From: Thermoplasma volcanium GSS1
GTDB taxonomy: Archaea > Thermoplasmatota > Thermoplasmata > Thermoplasmatales > Thermoplasmataceae
Direction of reading: 5' to 3'
DNA: 64,000 bases
Assembly: GCF_000011185.1 (NCBI RefSeq)
Contig: NC_002689.2
Coordinates: 992,001 to 1,056,000 of the forward strand
The translations under genes were made by a program, and so were the position numbers. A model generated the notes under the pieces. The model was not told the origin of the DNA and did no database searches. It was given only the letters and a program-made list of their open reading frames with translations. How positions within the stretch are numbered: the first letter of the stretch is position 1; each line of letters opens with the position of its first letter. Below, piece after piece: positions 52,736 through 62,540 of this stretch.

Positions 52736-54103
52736 ATGGTCCTCGAAAGTTTATCAAGCTCCCTGAGGGAAACTATCCGAAAAATAACTGGTTCAACCTA
52801 TATAGATAAGAATACGGTTAAGGAGATATCAAAGGATCTTCAACGTATACTGCTTAAGGCCGATGTAAATGTACAAACCGTTCTTAATATTACAAAGGAA
52901 ATGGAGAGGAGGGCCCTAGAGGAGAAGCCCCCGGTCGGCATGGCCCACCAGGACTACATGGTCAAGATAATTTACGAAGAGCTTTTGAAAATACTCGGCG
53001 AACCTTCAAATGTAGAGCTGAAACCTCAGACTATAATGCTCGTGGGGCTCTACGGGCACGGGAAGACCACATCCGCTGGAAAATTGTCCAGGTTCTTCAT
53101 GAAGAAGGGGCTATCGGCAGGCTTGATAGCGGCAGATGTCCACAGGTATGCCGCTTACGAACAGCTCCAGCAAATTGCAGAATCGGTAAACGCAAAGTTT
53201 TATGGAGACCCTAAAGAAAAAGATCCAGTAAAAATAATAAAGAATGGCCTAGAGGTTCTTAAGGACGCTCAGGTTAAGATAATAGATACTAGCGGTAGGG
53301 ATTCCCTCGATTCAGATCTTATAGAGGAAATAAGAAGGATAAAGGAAGCAGTAAAGCCAGATCAGGTGCTTATGGTTATAGACGCTACTATGGGCCAGCA
53401 GGCTGGACCAGAGTCAAAAGCAATAAATGATGCTGTAGGCGTTACAGGCATAATAATAACTAAGATGGATGGTACAGCTAAAGGTGGAGGAGCACTAAGC
53501 GCTGTAGCTAAGATGCGTGTGCCGATTTACTTTATAGGTACAGGAGAACATATGGACGACATGGAGATTTTCGATCCCAAGAAGTTTTTGTCAAGACTCT
53601 TGGGGCTGGGAGATCTTGAGACACTATTCGAAACAGTTAAAGAAGCAAACATTACAGAGGAGGAGGCCCAGAAATCCTTTGAGAAACTGATGACTGGAAA
53701 ATTCAACCTTAAGGACATGTACGATGTTTGGGAGAAATTTTCCAGACCAGGCCTTATGAAAAAGCTAGTTGATTCTTTGCCTTTGGCGAAGCTCCCAGGC
53801 AGCCAAAAGATCAACGACGACCAGATACTTACTGCGGAGCAAAAGCTGCAGAGATATAGGATAATAATGGACTCGATGACATTTCAGGAGCTTGAGAATC
53901 CGGAAATAATAAATGCGAAGCGCATAACAAGAATTGCACGCGGAGCCGGTGTAAGGGAAGAGGATGTAAGGATGCTTCTCAAGGAGTTTAAAGCTATGAA
54001 AAATAATATGAAATTAATGAAAGGGAACAGGGGCTTCAAAAAAATTTTACAGTCCAATTTCCGTTCTGGAAACTTTGGGCTTGATGATCTTGGCCTCAAA
54101 TGA
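52736..54103 (+). CDS. srp54: Signal recognition particle GTPase SRP54
   Basis: 455 residues. N domain (1-90), G domain with P-loop GLYGHGKTTSAGKL (His where Ser/Gly is usual), DVHRYAAYEQLQ, IDTSGRD, TKMDGTAKGGGALS, and a helical Met-containing M domain (330-455) that binds 7S RNA and signal peptides. Targets nascent membrane proteins to FtsY/SecYEG. The SRP RNA was not found in the window. Overlaps the convergent GGR gene by 8 bp. Confidence 0.96.
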   Translation: MVLESLSSSLRETIRKITGSTYIDKNTVKEISKDLQRILLKADVNVQTVLNITKEMERRALEEKPPVGMAHQDYMVKIIYEELLKILGEPSNVELKPQTIMLVGLYGHGKTTSAGKLSRFFMKKGLSAGLIAADVHRYAAYEQLQQIAESVNAKFYGDPKEKDPVKIIKNGLEVLKDAQVKIIDTSGRDSLDSDLIEEIRRIKEAVKPDQVLMVIDATMGQQAGPESKAINDAVGVTGIIITKMDGTAKGGGALSAVAKMRVPIYFIGTGEHMDDMEIFDPKKFLSRLLGLGDLETLFETVKEANITEEEAQKSFEKLMTGKFNLKDMYDVWEKFSRPGLMKKLVDSLPLAKLPGSQKINDDQILTAEQKLQRYRIIMDSMTFQELENPEIINAKRITRIARGAGVREEDVRMLLKEFKAMKNNMKLMKGNRGFKKILQSNFRSGNFGLDDLGLK

Positions 54104-55286
54104 GGTCTTCAAGCTCTTTCACAACTTCTGGATATTTTTCTGCAATCGCCTTCAGTATGGCTTCGACGGATATTGTTGTAAGAACCTGTTCTGATACTAT
54201 GTCAACAAGCTTGTCCAGAGTCTCATCCGATAGCTGTGCAAGCTTCTCTTTCGCAACCCAGTTTCTAAGGTGTTTTCTTTCAAAGCGATCCTTGACTAAC
54301 TTTTCATACTTGCCCATCATCTGCGGCGAGTAGTCGTTGCTCTCTATCGCTTCCTTAGAGACTTGCGCAGCGTACATACCAGATACTATCGCGTTTGCAA
54401 TGCCACCTCCTGTGATTGGATCTATGAGCCTTGCTGCATCTCCAACCAGCATCAGGCCTGGCATAGTTATCGGCATCTTCACCTTGGAAACTGAAACACC
54501 GCCAGTTACAAGCTGTATGTCCTGTCCCTTCTTAAGGCCCGGGTGGTTCTCTATAAATCTGTCCAAGTAATTCTTGAGCTCTAGCCTGTTATGTATAAAG
54601 TTTATGGATGATCCTATACCAACGTTGGCCATACCTTCGCCTTTTGGGAATACCCATATGTATCCACCAGGGGCTATTGATCCAAGATAGAAGTCTGTGT
54701 AGTCTGGATCGACATCTATGTTTATCATTCTATATTGGAGAGCAGATATGATGTCATTCCTGGCGAGTATCACACTCTTTAAGCCTGCCCACCTGCCAAA
54801 TTCGCTTTCGAAACCATCGGCAGCTATCACCATCTTGGCTCTGACTTCCACTACATTGTTTTCATGCCTTATCTTTGCACCGGCTACCTTGCCGTCTTCC
54901 TTTATTACGCCTAGTGCAGGAGACTTGACCCATACGTCTGCTCCTGCCTTGGCAGCCAAAGCAGCTAGGTGTTTGTCGAACTTGTCCCTCTCAAGAACAA
55001 ATCCTACTTCGTTGCCAGCCTTCTCGCTCTGAAGTATTATTGGCCTCTTCTCTGAAGGCCCGTATATTCTTGCACCTTTTACTTCATTAGCTATGAACGA
55101 TTTATCAGGTTTTATATCTGCCTCGTTTAGTATTCCCTTTGACAGGCCCTCGCCGCACCTAACAGGTGATCCTATCTCAGGCCTCTTCTCTATCATTAAA
55201 GTCCGTAGGCCGTACTTTGCCGCATACCTGGCAGCTGTGCTGCCTCCAGGGCCTCCTCCTATGACGAGGACATCATAAGTTTCCAT
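54096..55286 (-). CDS. Digeranylgeranylglycerophospholipid reductase
   Basis: 396 residues from ATG 55286 (METYDVLVIGGGPGGSTAAR). FAD-binding GXGXXG, RCGEGLSKG, GYIWVFPKGEGMANVGIG and VGDAARLIDPITGGGI are all features of the archaeal geranylgeranyl reductase; the T. acidophilum homologue has a known structure. It saturates the isoprenoid chains of archaeal ether lipids at the membrane. Its start overlaps the ferredoxin gene end by 14 bp. Confidence 0.95.
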   Translation of the reverse strand: METYDVLVIGGGPGGSTAARYAAKYGLRTLMIEKRPEIGSPVRCGEGLSKGILNEADIKPDKSFIANEVKGARIYGPSEKRPIILQSEKAGNEVGFVLERDKFDKHLAALAAKAGADVWVKSPALGVIKEDGKVAGAKIRHENNVVEVRAKMVIAADGFESEFGRWAGLKSVILARNDIISALQYRMINIDVDPDYTDFYLGSIAPGGYIWVFPKGEGMANVGIGSSINFIHNRLELKNYLDRFIENHPGLKKGQDIQLVTGGVSVSKVKMPITMPGLMLVGDAARLIDPITGGGIANAIVSGMYAAQVSKEAIESNDYSPQMMGKYEKLVKDRFERKHLRNWVAKEKLAQLSDETLDKLVDIVSEQVLTTISVEAILKAIAEKYPEVVKELEDLI

Positions 55287-55485
55287 GGAACCACTCCGCA
55301 TTTATTGCCCCAGTTGGGCATCCAACTATGCAAAAACCACACTCTATGCATTTTTCCTCGTGGATCTTGATTACTGTCTCATCGAGCCATATGGCATCGG
55401 TTGGACACATACCTACACAGGCTCCGCAGTAATTGCAGAGGTTTCTATCTACATCCATCTCTGTTTTAACTTTCAGCTCCACCAT
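55273..55485 (-). CDS. 2[4Fe-4S] ferredoxin
   Basis: About 70 residues from ATG 55485. Two complete cluster motifs, CNYCGACVGMCPTDAI and CIECGFCIVGCPTGAI. It overlaps the GGR gene, so it is the likely electron donor for lipid saturation; in Methanosarcina acetivorans a neighbouring ferredoxin is known to support GGR. Confidence 0.93.
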   Translation of the reverse strand: MVELKVKTEMDVDRNLCNYCGACVGMCPTDAIWLDETVIKIHEEKCIECGFCIVGCPTGAINAEWFHGNL

Positions 55486-55494
55486 CTGGTACAC

Positions 55495-55700
55495 CTAGAA
55501 TTAATGATAAAACGGTAAGCTGTATATTTGATTTTTGTTATGTTGGCGTTGTCAATGTTGTATGTGATCTGTACTCTGCTAACATTTTAAGAGAACTTGC
55601 AAAATTAAAGCAATCTGGATTTCATATCCAAGTTGCATTCAATAATCGAACTAATGTTGTCATTCTTAAAATTACAATGCATATTGTATTTTATTTTCGC
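55495..55700. other. Gap with an unexplained open frame
   Basis: 206 bp upstream of the ferredoxin gene. On the plus strand one frame is open from about 55480 to 55843 without ATG/GTG/TTG until 55676, and reads protein-like around VNVVCDLYSANILRELAKL. No start or promoter supports it; it may be a remnant or chance. Confidence 0.25.
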
Positions 55701-56567
55701 TTATTGGCTCTTTTTAAGCTCTCTTGCGTTTATTTTTTCAAATTCTCTCTTGGTCATTTTGTTAATCAATGTATCATAGCGAGTAAAAATATCATTGTAA
55801 CTATCCTTCAACTTCTTAATCTCTGCATCACGCTGAAGAATTAAGTCTTTCAGCTGAGAAACCGTAGAGAGTGCAGTTGCAAGATCAGCACGAGTTTTTT
55901 CATACTCCTCTAGAGTTTTCTTCATGCTTTCATTTTCTTCGAACACGGCCTTTATTCTCTCGTCTATGCCTGCCTGTATATCCTCGATCTGTTTTTGCAT
56001 CTCTGCGATCGCTTGTTCCAGTTCGCTCTTCTTCGCGTTTAAATCGTTTATCTCTGCGCTTAGCTGCGATATTTCAGACTGCATCTGATCTTTCTTTGAG
56101 TTTAGGTACCCTATTTCGCTTTCTATTGCCTTCTTCTCACCAACTAGGCCGTTATCTGAGTATATGGAATCTTTTACCTCCATTATGGGCTTCATGGCCT
56201 CTCTTACCAAATCTAGTTCAAAGGGGCTTTCAATATTAGTCATGTCCTCAATGACAAACTCCCTCAAGTCTTTGAGTTTTTCATCTGAAGGGTTTTTTTC
56301 CAACATCTGCGTTATCCTGTGATAAACATATCGTACAAACTTCTTATTGTAATCGTTTAACTCCAATGACTTAAAGTGATTAAAAAGGATTATTCGATTT
56401 GCCTTCTCTGGTTCAAATACCCATTCTGGAATATTATCGTTATTTTGAGAACCATTAAAATATTCATAAATTATTTCCTTGTAAGTTTTACCTGATTCCT
56501 TAACTCTCCTATCGAGGTCTTCTTGTATCTTGAACCTGACATCCTTCGTAGGGATGCTTTCTACCAT
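55701..56567 (-). CDS. Coiled-coil protein of unknown function
   Basis: 288 residues. Residues 1-35 look like a ribbon-helix-helix or helical start (VRFKIQEDLDRRVKESGKTYKEII), 50-140 are a helical domain, and 140-270 form a long coiled coil (EIGYLNSKKDQMQSEISQLS... to ILQRDAEIKKLKD). No transmembrane segment. Could be a DNA-binding or scaffolding protein; not recognised. Confidence 0.75.
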   Translation of the reverse strand: MVESIPTKDVRFKIQEDLDRRVKESGKTYKEIIYEYFNGSQNNDNIPEWVFEPEKANRIILFNHFKSLELNDYNKKFVRYVYHRITQMLEKNPSDEKLKDLREFVIEDMTNIESPFELDLVREAMKPIMEVKDSIYSDNGLVGEKKAIESEIGYLNSKKDQMQSEISQLSAEINDLNAKKSELEQAIAEMQKQIEDIQAGIDERIKAVFEENESMKKTLEEYEKTRADLATALSTVSQLKDLILQRDAEIKKLKDSYNDIFTRYDTLINKMTKREFEKINARELKKSQ

Positions 56568-56761
56568 ATTAACTCAAATTGTTATACTCTAATAAATATT
56601 TGTACTTTTAACTTTGCAGGTCTCAAATCATATGGAATCGCATAACTATACGAAATAAAACCTTCGAAAATACCATTCCCGCCCAATATTTTAAATCAGA
56701 TCAGAACGGATGTAATTTTCTCGCTGTAAAGTTTTATTTTGTAATTCAAAATAACGGTGCG

Positions 56762-58051
56762 ATGTTATCCATAGCTGAAGCGTCCAGCGAAGCACATGTT
56801 GGTTCTGAAGTATCCGTAAGAGGCTGGGTCTATAGGATCCGGAGCAGCGGTGGAGTTACGTTCATAGTCATAAGGGACTCTACGGGCATAGTCCAGTGCA
56901 CTGCCAAGAAAAATGAGCTAACTCCAGAACAATACGATGAGATCTCTTCACTTGGGATAGAGAGCAGCCTTTCCCTGATAGGGACTATGAAAAAAGAGCC
57001 TAGATCCCCAACAGGATACGAAATATCTATTCATAAGTTTACGGTATATCAGAAAAACGATGTTTTTCCCATCACTAAGGATCAGGGAGAAGAGTTTCTG
57101 CTGGACAACAGGCACCTTTGGCTGAGAAGCCGCGAATTCACTTCTATTTTAAAAGTCCGATCAACAATATTCAGATCTTTTGCTGACTTCTTTTACGATC
57201 AGGGATATTACCAGGTTCATACTCCTTTCATGGTCTCAACGGCAGTTGAAGGTGGCTCCACCTTATTTAAAGTAGACTTCTTTGGCGAACCCATCTTTCT
57301 AAATCAAAGTGCGCAGTTCTACTTGGAAACAATGATATACAGCCTCGAAAAGGTATTCACAATAGCACCGAGCTTTAGAGCTGAAAAATCAAGGACTAGG
57401 CGGCATCTTACTGAATACTGGCATGCGGAAGCAGAAGTAGCATGGATCGATAATAGAGAAATGATGGATGTAGAGGAAAACATGATATATTATATCATAC
57501 AGAGGGTAATCGAAGAAAACTATGACGACTTGAAGCTGTTGGGCAGGGACCCGGAAGCTCTGAGGGCTATGAAGCCTCCTTTCCCAAGAGTGAAGTATTC
57601 AGACATAATCAAGGTAGCCAACGAAATAGGCATGCAGCTGAAATATGGAGACGATCTCGGCGCAGACGAAGAAAGACAGATAACTATGCGGTATTGCAAG
57701 CCAGTGTTCGTAACAAACTATCCAAAGGAGCTGAAGCCGTTTTATATGCCGCAGGATCCGGATAACCCGTCAGAGGTTCTCAACCACGACCTGCTTGCAC
57801 CGGAGGGGTACGGAGAAATTATAGGCGGAAGCCAAAGGATATGGGATTACAAAGAATTAATGCAGAGGATCAGGGAAGCTGGCCTAGATGAATCTGCTTA
57901 CTATTGGTATATAGACCTCAGGAAGTACGGCAGCGTGCCGCATTCAGGGTTTGGACTTGGTATGGACAGGCTAGCAATGTGGATAATGCATCTCGACAAC
58001 ATCAGGGAAGCGATACCGTATCCTAGGACTATAAGGAGGACAAAGCCGTAA
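56762..58051 (+). CDS. asnS: Asparaginyl-tRNA synthetase
   Basis: 429 residues of class IIb. An OB-fold anticodon domain ([20 protein letters not shown]) leads into a catalytic core with motif 2 [24 protein letters not shown] and motif 3 [13 protein letters not shown]. The EYWHAEAE form points to AsnRS rather than AspRS. A direct AsnRS means Asn-tRNA need not be made by transamidation. Confidence 0.93.
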
Positions 58052-58097
58052 ATAAATATAATATGGAAATGAAATTACGGATTTTTATTGAAATGGA

Positions 58098-58802
58098 TTA
58101 GACAATTAAGGCCGCAGACGCAGCCACCGTAAGGAATGAGGCCAGGAAATTCACCTGCCCTTTATTCAATTTTCCCCTGTTCTCAAAGAGACTTCCTAAT
58201 ACACTATCTATCTGGCAACCAGCGAATCCGGCTAGCGTAACCAGAGCCACAGGATAAGCTTGCACAGACCTATAGGCAAACAGGGAATATGATATTGCGA
58301 TAATAAAACCGCCAAGAAGGGCAGCTAATTCGCCGGTTAGAGATACACCTCCATTTACGCCTGGATTAACCTTCTTGAAATTCGTTATCATGTAAACTTT
58401 CTTGTCGATTACCCCAATTTCCGAGGCAAATGTATCTGAATTTATTACTGCAAAAGATATAGCAAACAGTTCGAAGAAGTAATTCTGCATGTGTGGATAC
58501 AATGCGTAAATGAATGTTATTATGATACCAGTTACAGCGGCGTAGGTTACGTTTGATGCTTTCCTCTCACCATTTTGTCCCTCCTGTACCTTCATAAGCT
58601 TCTTTGTTTTGAAAAATGCCTTTGTAGCTATAAACGATGAAGCTACGAATATCAACATCAATATAAGCCAATATATAGAACCAATGAATGAGATAAATGC
58701 ACCTATGAAAAGGGCGATCGTGCTCCCCCTAAGGTCCAGTACGTTGAGTTTTAACGAGGCAACGAAAAGAATCCCAAGAATGAGAATAGTTAGGAGCACC
58801 AT
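58098..58802 (-). CDS. DUF92 (TMEM19-like) membrane protein
   Basis: About 234 residues from ATG 58802 with six to seven helices and the DUF92 hallmarks NSDTFASEIGVI, VNPGVNGGVSLTGELAALLGG and GCQIDSVLGSLFE. Relatives include phytyl-phosphate kinases and TMEM19, so a polyprenol-phosphate role is possible. The frame extends to 58862 and then overlaps pdxS by 47 bp; the shorter start is preferred. Confidence 0.8.
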   Translation of the reverse strand: MVLLTILILGILFVASLKLNVLDLRGSTIALFIGAFISFIGSIYWLILMLIFVASSFIATKAFFKTKKLMKVQEGQNGERKASNVTYAAVTGIIITFIYALYPHMQNYFFELFAISFAVINSDTFASEIGVIDKKVYMITNFKKVNPGVNGGVSLTGELAALLGGFIIAISYSLFAYRSVQAYPVALVTLAGFAGCQIDSVLGSLFENRGKLNKGQVNFLASFLTVAASAALIV

Positions 58803-58815
58803 CGCCAGTGTCGTA

Positions 58816-59826
58816 TTACCATCCTCTTTCTTGAAGCCTAGAGTCTCTTGGTATACTCTCAATATCTATGCCAGGCATTCCCTGGAGGCCTTCTGAAACC
58901 CTCGCAACTACATCGTAATCCTTGTAATTCTCCACAGCTTCGACTATGCTCTTTGCCATTTTCTCGGGATCCGGTGATTTGAATATCCCGCTGCCAACAA
59001 AGACGCCATCCGCTCCGAGCTCCATCATCAAGGCACCATCTGCAGGAGTAGCAACACCGCCAGCTGCGAAGTTTACCACTGGTAAGCGGTTAAGCTTTCT
59101 AATCTGCCTTAATATGTCAGAAATGCCCTTCACTATCTTCTCACGGCTCATCCCATAATATACATCATCATACAGTACTTTTCCTGATTGGCCGAACAAA
59201 TCAGTAGAGGCTTCGTTCCTAAGTTGAAAATACGAAGAAGCTATGTTTTCTGCCGCGGTCTTTATCTCGTCCTGTGTCATCCTTCTTACGATCGCTATCT
59301 CTTCATTTACCTTTCTTATGTGCCTAACCGCCTCGATTATATTTCCTGTACCTGCCTCGCCCTTCGTCCTAACCATGGCAGCACCTTCAAATATTCGCCG
59401 AACGGCTTCCGGCAAATTCCTAGCACCCGAAACTACCGGGACAGTCAATTTCTTCTTGTAAAGGTGGAAGAATGGATCGGCCGGCGTTAAAACTTCGCTT
59501 TCGTCAAGCATATCCACGCCTAGCTTCTCTAACGTATAAGCTTCCGATATATGCCCAATCCTCACTTTAGCCATAACCGGTATCGTGACAGCATCAAGTA
59601 TTTCTCTTATTTTCTTTGGATCGGCCATCCTCGCAACCCCGCCTGCAGCCCTTATATCTGCGGGAACGCGCTCTAGGGCCATAACTGCAACCGCACCGGC
59701 CTTCTCAGCTATCTTAGCCTGCTCTGCGGTTGTCACGTCCATGATCACTCCACCCTTTGTCATAGATGAGAAGCCTCTCTTAATGAGCTCCGTTCCAAAC
59801 TTTAGCTTTTCAAGATCGAGAGCCAT
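58816..59826 (-). CDS. pdxS: Pyridoxal 5'-phosphate synthase, PdxS subunit
   Basis: 336 residues. TIM barrel that makes PLP from ribose-5-phosphate, glyceraldehyde-3-phosphate and ammonia. Motifs are [52 protein letters not shown] with catalytic Lys, [19 protein letters not shown] and [21 protein letters not shown]. The glutaminase PdxT is not in this window. Confidence 0.97.
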   Translation of the reverse strand: MALDLEKLKFGTELIKRGFSSMTKGGVIMDVTTAEQAKIAEKAGAVAVMALERVPADIRAAGGVARMADPKKIREILDAVTIPVMAKVRIGHISEAYTLEKLGVDMLDESEVLTPADPFFHLYKKKLTVPVVSGARNLPEAVRRIFEGAAMVRTKGEAGTGNIIEAVRHIRKVNEEIAIVRRMTQDEIKTAAENIASSYFQLRNEASTDLFGQSGKVLYDDVYYGMSREKIVKGISDILRQIRKLNRLPVVNFAAGGVATPADGALMMELGADGVFVGSGIFKSPDPEKMAKSIVEAVENYKDYDVVARVSEGLQGMPGIDIESIPRDSRLQERGW

Positions 59827-59949
59827 AATAATTGATATACTATTACGTAATATAAAGTTTTTATAGTTTTCCGGAAATGTCCGGATAAGTTACATAATGA
59901 GATCAAATCTGATCACAAATTTTTAGATACTTCATCTGATTAGAGCGGG

Positions 59950-61296
59950 ATGGTAGTCTCCCCATTAGAGTATAGATACGGCAGGGAACAGATAAAGAGA
60001 ATATTTGACGATGAAAACCGCCTCTACTATATGCTTAAAGTAGAGGCAGCAATATCAAAGGCAGAAGCGGAATATGGTATTATACCGCCCGAGGCCGCCG
60101 AAGATATTGGGAAAGTAGTCGCAGACCGCATAGTACAGCTGCAGAGAGTAAGAGAAATAGAAGCAGAGATAAAGCACGATGTAATGGCTATGGTGAAAGC
60201 GTTATCAGAAAAATGCAAAGTTGGCGCCAGTTACGTACATTACGGCGTCACATCTAACGACGTAAACGATACGGCAACAGCACTGCAAATGCATGATTTC
60301 TTTTCTTTCCTGAAGCAGGATATAGAAGATATTATGGAGACACTCATCGAATTGACGTTAAGATATAAATCGAGCCCAATGATGGGTAGGACGCATGGCC
60401 AGCACGCTTCACCAATCACTATCGGCCTAAAATTTGCCGTTTACCTTTCAGAGTTTTCAAGGCACTATGATCGTATGATTGAAATGTCAAAAAGAGCTTT
60501 CGCTGGCAAAGTGCTCGGGCCGGTAGGAACAGGTGCTGCCCTAGGCCCCAAAGCCCTTGATATACAGAATAGAGTTATGGAGATACTGGGTATATACGCA
60601 GAAGAGGGCCCAACACAGATAGTAAATAGAGACCGATACATAGAATATCTATCCGTAATAAACGGGATCTCTGTAACATTAGAAAAGATAGGTACAGAGA
60701 TAAGGAACCTGCAGAGGCCAGAGATAGATGAGATGTCCGAATATTTTGATGTGGAGAGGCAGGTCGGTTCTAGTTCAATGCCCAGCAAGGTGAACCCAAT
60801 AAATTCTGAAAATGTAGTTAGTTTATCGAGGCTTATAAGATCCATGATAATACCGGAATACGAGGCTGGCGTTACATGGCACGAAAGGGATCTGACGAAC
60901 AGCGCTCTGGAAAGGTTTACGATACCATATTCTTCGATACTTGTGGATTATATCCTTGTTAAGATGAACTCAATCCTATCTAGCCTTATTATTAAGGAGG
61001 ATAAGATTAGGAAAAATCTTGAAATGGATGACAGCATATTTTCTGAGAGCTTGGTAGCTGCTCTTACTCAGGCCGGCATGCCAAGGCAGGACGCACACGA
61101 ATTCATAAGGAGATGTTCAATGAAAGCAAGATCTGAAGGCAAGACACTGAAACATGTAGTCGTAGAAGAGGGCATAACCAATTATATAAGAAGAGATGAG
61201 CTAGATCGCCTGATGGATCCTGCAAACTTCATTGGTTCCGCACCAGAAATATGTGATATAGTGGTAAATAATGCAAGGAGGAGGCTGATCAACTGA
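59950..61296 (+). CDS. purB: Adenylosuccinate lyase
   Basis: 448 residues of the fumarase/ASL superfamily. Catalyses two steps of purine synthesis. Motifs are YVHYGVTSNDVNDTATALQ, GRTHGQHASPITIGLKFAV with the catalytic His, and the signature loop VGSSSMPSKVNPINSENV. The next gene starts on the base after its stop. Confidence 0.96.
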   Translation: MVVSPLEYRYGREQIKRIFDDENRLYYMLKVEAAISKAEAEYGIIPPEAAEDIGKVVADRIVQLQRVREIEAEIKHDVMAMVKALSEKCKVGASYVHYGVTSNDVNDTATALQMHDFFSFLKQDIEDIMETLIELTLRYKSSPMMGRTHGQHASPITIGLKFAVYLSEFSRHYDRMIEMSKRAFAGKVLGPVGTGAALGPKALDIQNRVMEILGIYAEEGPTQIVNRDRYIEYLSVINGISVTLEKIGTEIRNLQRPEIDEMSEYFDVERQVGSSSMPSKVNPINSENVVSLSRLIRSMIIPEYEAGVTWHERDLTNSALERFTIPYSSILVDYILVKMNSILSSLIIKEDKIRKNLEMDDSIFSESLVAALTQAGMPRQDAHEFIRRCSMKARSEGKTLKHVVVEEGITNYIRRDELDRLMDPANFIGSAPEICDIVVNNARRRLIN

Positions 61297-61887
61297 ATGA
61301 CAGGAACGCTTCCAGACAATAAACAGCTGATAGACATAATAATAGGGGCCTTACAGAAGGGCGAACAATCGATCTCCTCTCTAGGGAAGATCCTGGAGGA
61401 GAACGGCCATAAGATGCATAGGATAATGCTTTCTGGTTACCTAAAGGCCCTCGTTGATGTGGGCATTCTAAAGGAGCGCAGGATAAAACCAGTGGCACTT
61501 TACTCCATAGCGAAGAAGAACGATCAGGATATCTATGAGATAGTAGGATCAGTGGCCAGAGGCGTAAAAAACTCTGTTGATGGTGACGTGGCACTGCTGC
61601 TGCTTTATAACGTCTTGAAACGGCCTATTTTCATAAGTGAGATTGATAGGTGCAACGTAAGAAGGCCGACTAACTTTCAATACGTATCTTCCGATAAAAG
61701 GATGGATCTTATAAAAAAGCTTGCAGAAGCGGGGATAAGGATCTCTGAAGCGGACATGTTGGTTAGGCCTAACAGCCAATCAGATGAATTCGTACTTAAT
61801 GTATTAGTGAATTTCGTGGAATCAATCATCGACTTGAAAAAGTACACTATACCTTTTAACGAAAAAAAGCAAAAGACCCTCGACTGA
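61297..61887 (+). CDS. Winged-helix-like protein coupled to purB
   Basis: 196 residues. The first 70 (IIIGALQKGEQSISSLGKILEENGHKMHRIMLSGYLKALVDVGILK in outline) form a winged-helix pattern; the rest is alpha/beta with no recognised motif. ATG follows the purB TGA with no gap, so it is translated from the same message. A regulator or RNA-binding role is a guess. Confidence 0.7.
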   Translation: MTGTLPDNKQLIDIIIGALQKGEQSISSLGKILEENGHKMHRIMLSGYLKALVDVGILKERRIKPVALYSIAKKNDQDIYEIVGSVARGVKNSVDGDVALLLLYNVLKRPIFISEIDRCNVRRPTNFQYVSSDKRMDLIKKLAEAGIRISEADMLVRPNSQSDEFVLNVLVNFVESIIDLKKYTIPFNEKKQKTLD

Positions 61888-61892
61888 CGATC

Positions 61893-62513
61893 TTATGATT
61901 CTATCCGGTCTATAATGAAATATCCGCCTGACCCACTCCATACACGATGGCCCTGCACCCTCTTCACCTTAGAGCCATAACCAAAGACGAAGCTCTCATA
62001 TTCACCACCTTCGCCACTTATATTTATACCATACCTTTTCTCCAACGATTTGAGATGATCTAAGTAAGGCAAGTTTATCTCCTTTCCTAGATCTTGCTCA
62101 CCTAACCCTTCGGCAGATACTGAGACTATCATCGCCCTTATCCCTGCGTTTATTATTTCCCTGATTATTCGTTCTTGATCAATCTTCCAGAGTGGTGTGA
62201 ATGAAACTATTTTGTTTGCAGTGCATAGCCTTTCGATCCTTGTCTTCTGGTATTCAGAAGCGATAGCTCCAGATACGATAGCGTTAAGACCTTCTCCAGC
62301 AAGTTCGGAGATCTTCCTTTCGAAGTGAGCCTCGTCGACAAATTCATATTCCAGGTCAAGAAGTGAGGCAGTTTCTGTTGCGTATAACACGTTTGGAAAG
62401 TGAAACATGTACGAATACTCACTTGGCTTCACAATAAGGGCTTTTTCTAATTCAAGACCCTGTTCTATGGCTATAACGGCCGACAAGAATGAATCTTTTC
62501 CGCCAGACATCAA
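61893..62513 (-). CDS. dph6: Dph6-type diphthine-ammonia ligase (ATP-PPase)
   Basis: At least 206 residues. The HUP-fold ATP motif SGGKDSFL opens it and the Dph6 motif GEGGEYESFVFG lies near the end. It would form the amide of diphthamide on EF2, the step after DphB. From the TTG shown, or the next ATG, almost nothing precedes SGGKDS, removing the first beta strand. The same frame upstream reads TRAVALMSGGKDS from an ACG at 62528, with AGGTGA 6 bases before it, so the real start is probably ACG 62528 (211 residues). Confidence 0.85.
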   Translation of the reverse strand: MMSGGKDSFLSAVIAIEQGLELEKALIVKPSEYSYMFHFPNVLYATETASLLDLEYEFVDEAHFERKISELAGEGLNAIVSGAIASEYQKTRIERLCTANKIVSFTPLWKIDQERIIREIINAGIRAMIVSVSAEGLGEQDLGKEINLPYLDHLKSLEKRYGINISGEGGEYESFVFGYGSKVKRVQGHRVWSGSGGYFIIDRIES

Positions 62514-62534
62514 CGCAACTGCCCTCGTAACCTC

Positions 62535-62540
62535 TCACCT
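62535..62540 (-). promoter_or_regulatory. Shine-Dalgarno site pointing to the ACG start of dph6
   Basis: AGGTGA on the minus strand overlaps the thiL stop codon and lies 6 bases before ACG 62528. It is about 21 bases from the first TTG, too far for that start. Confidence 0.5.
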
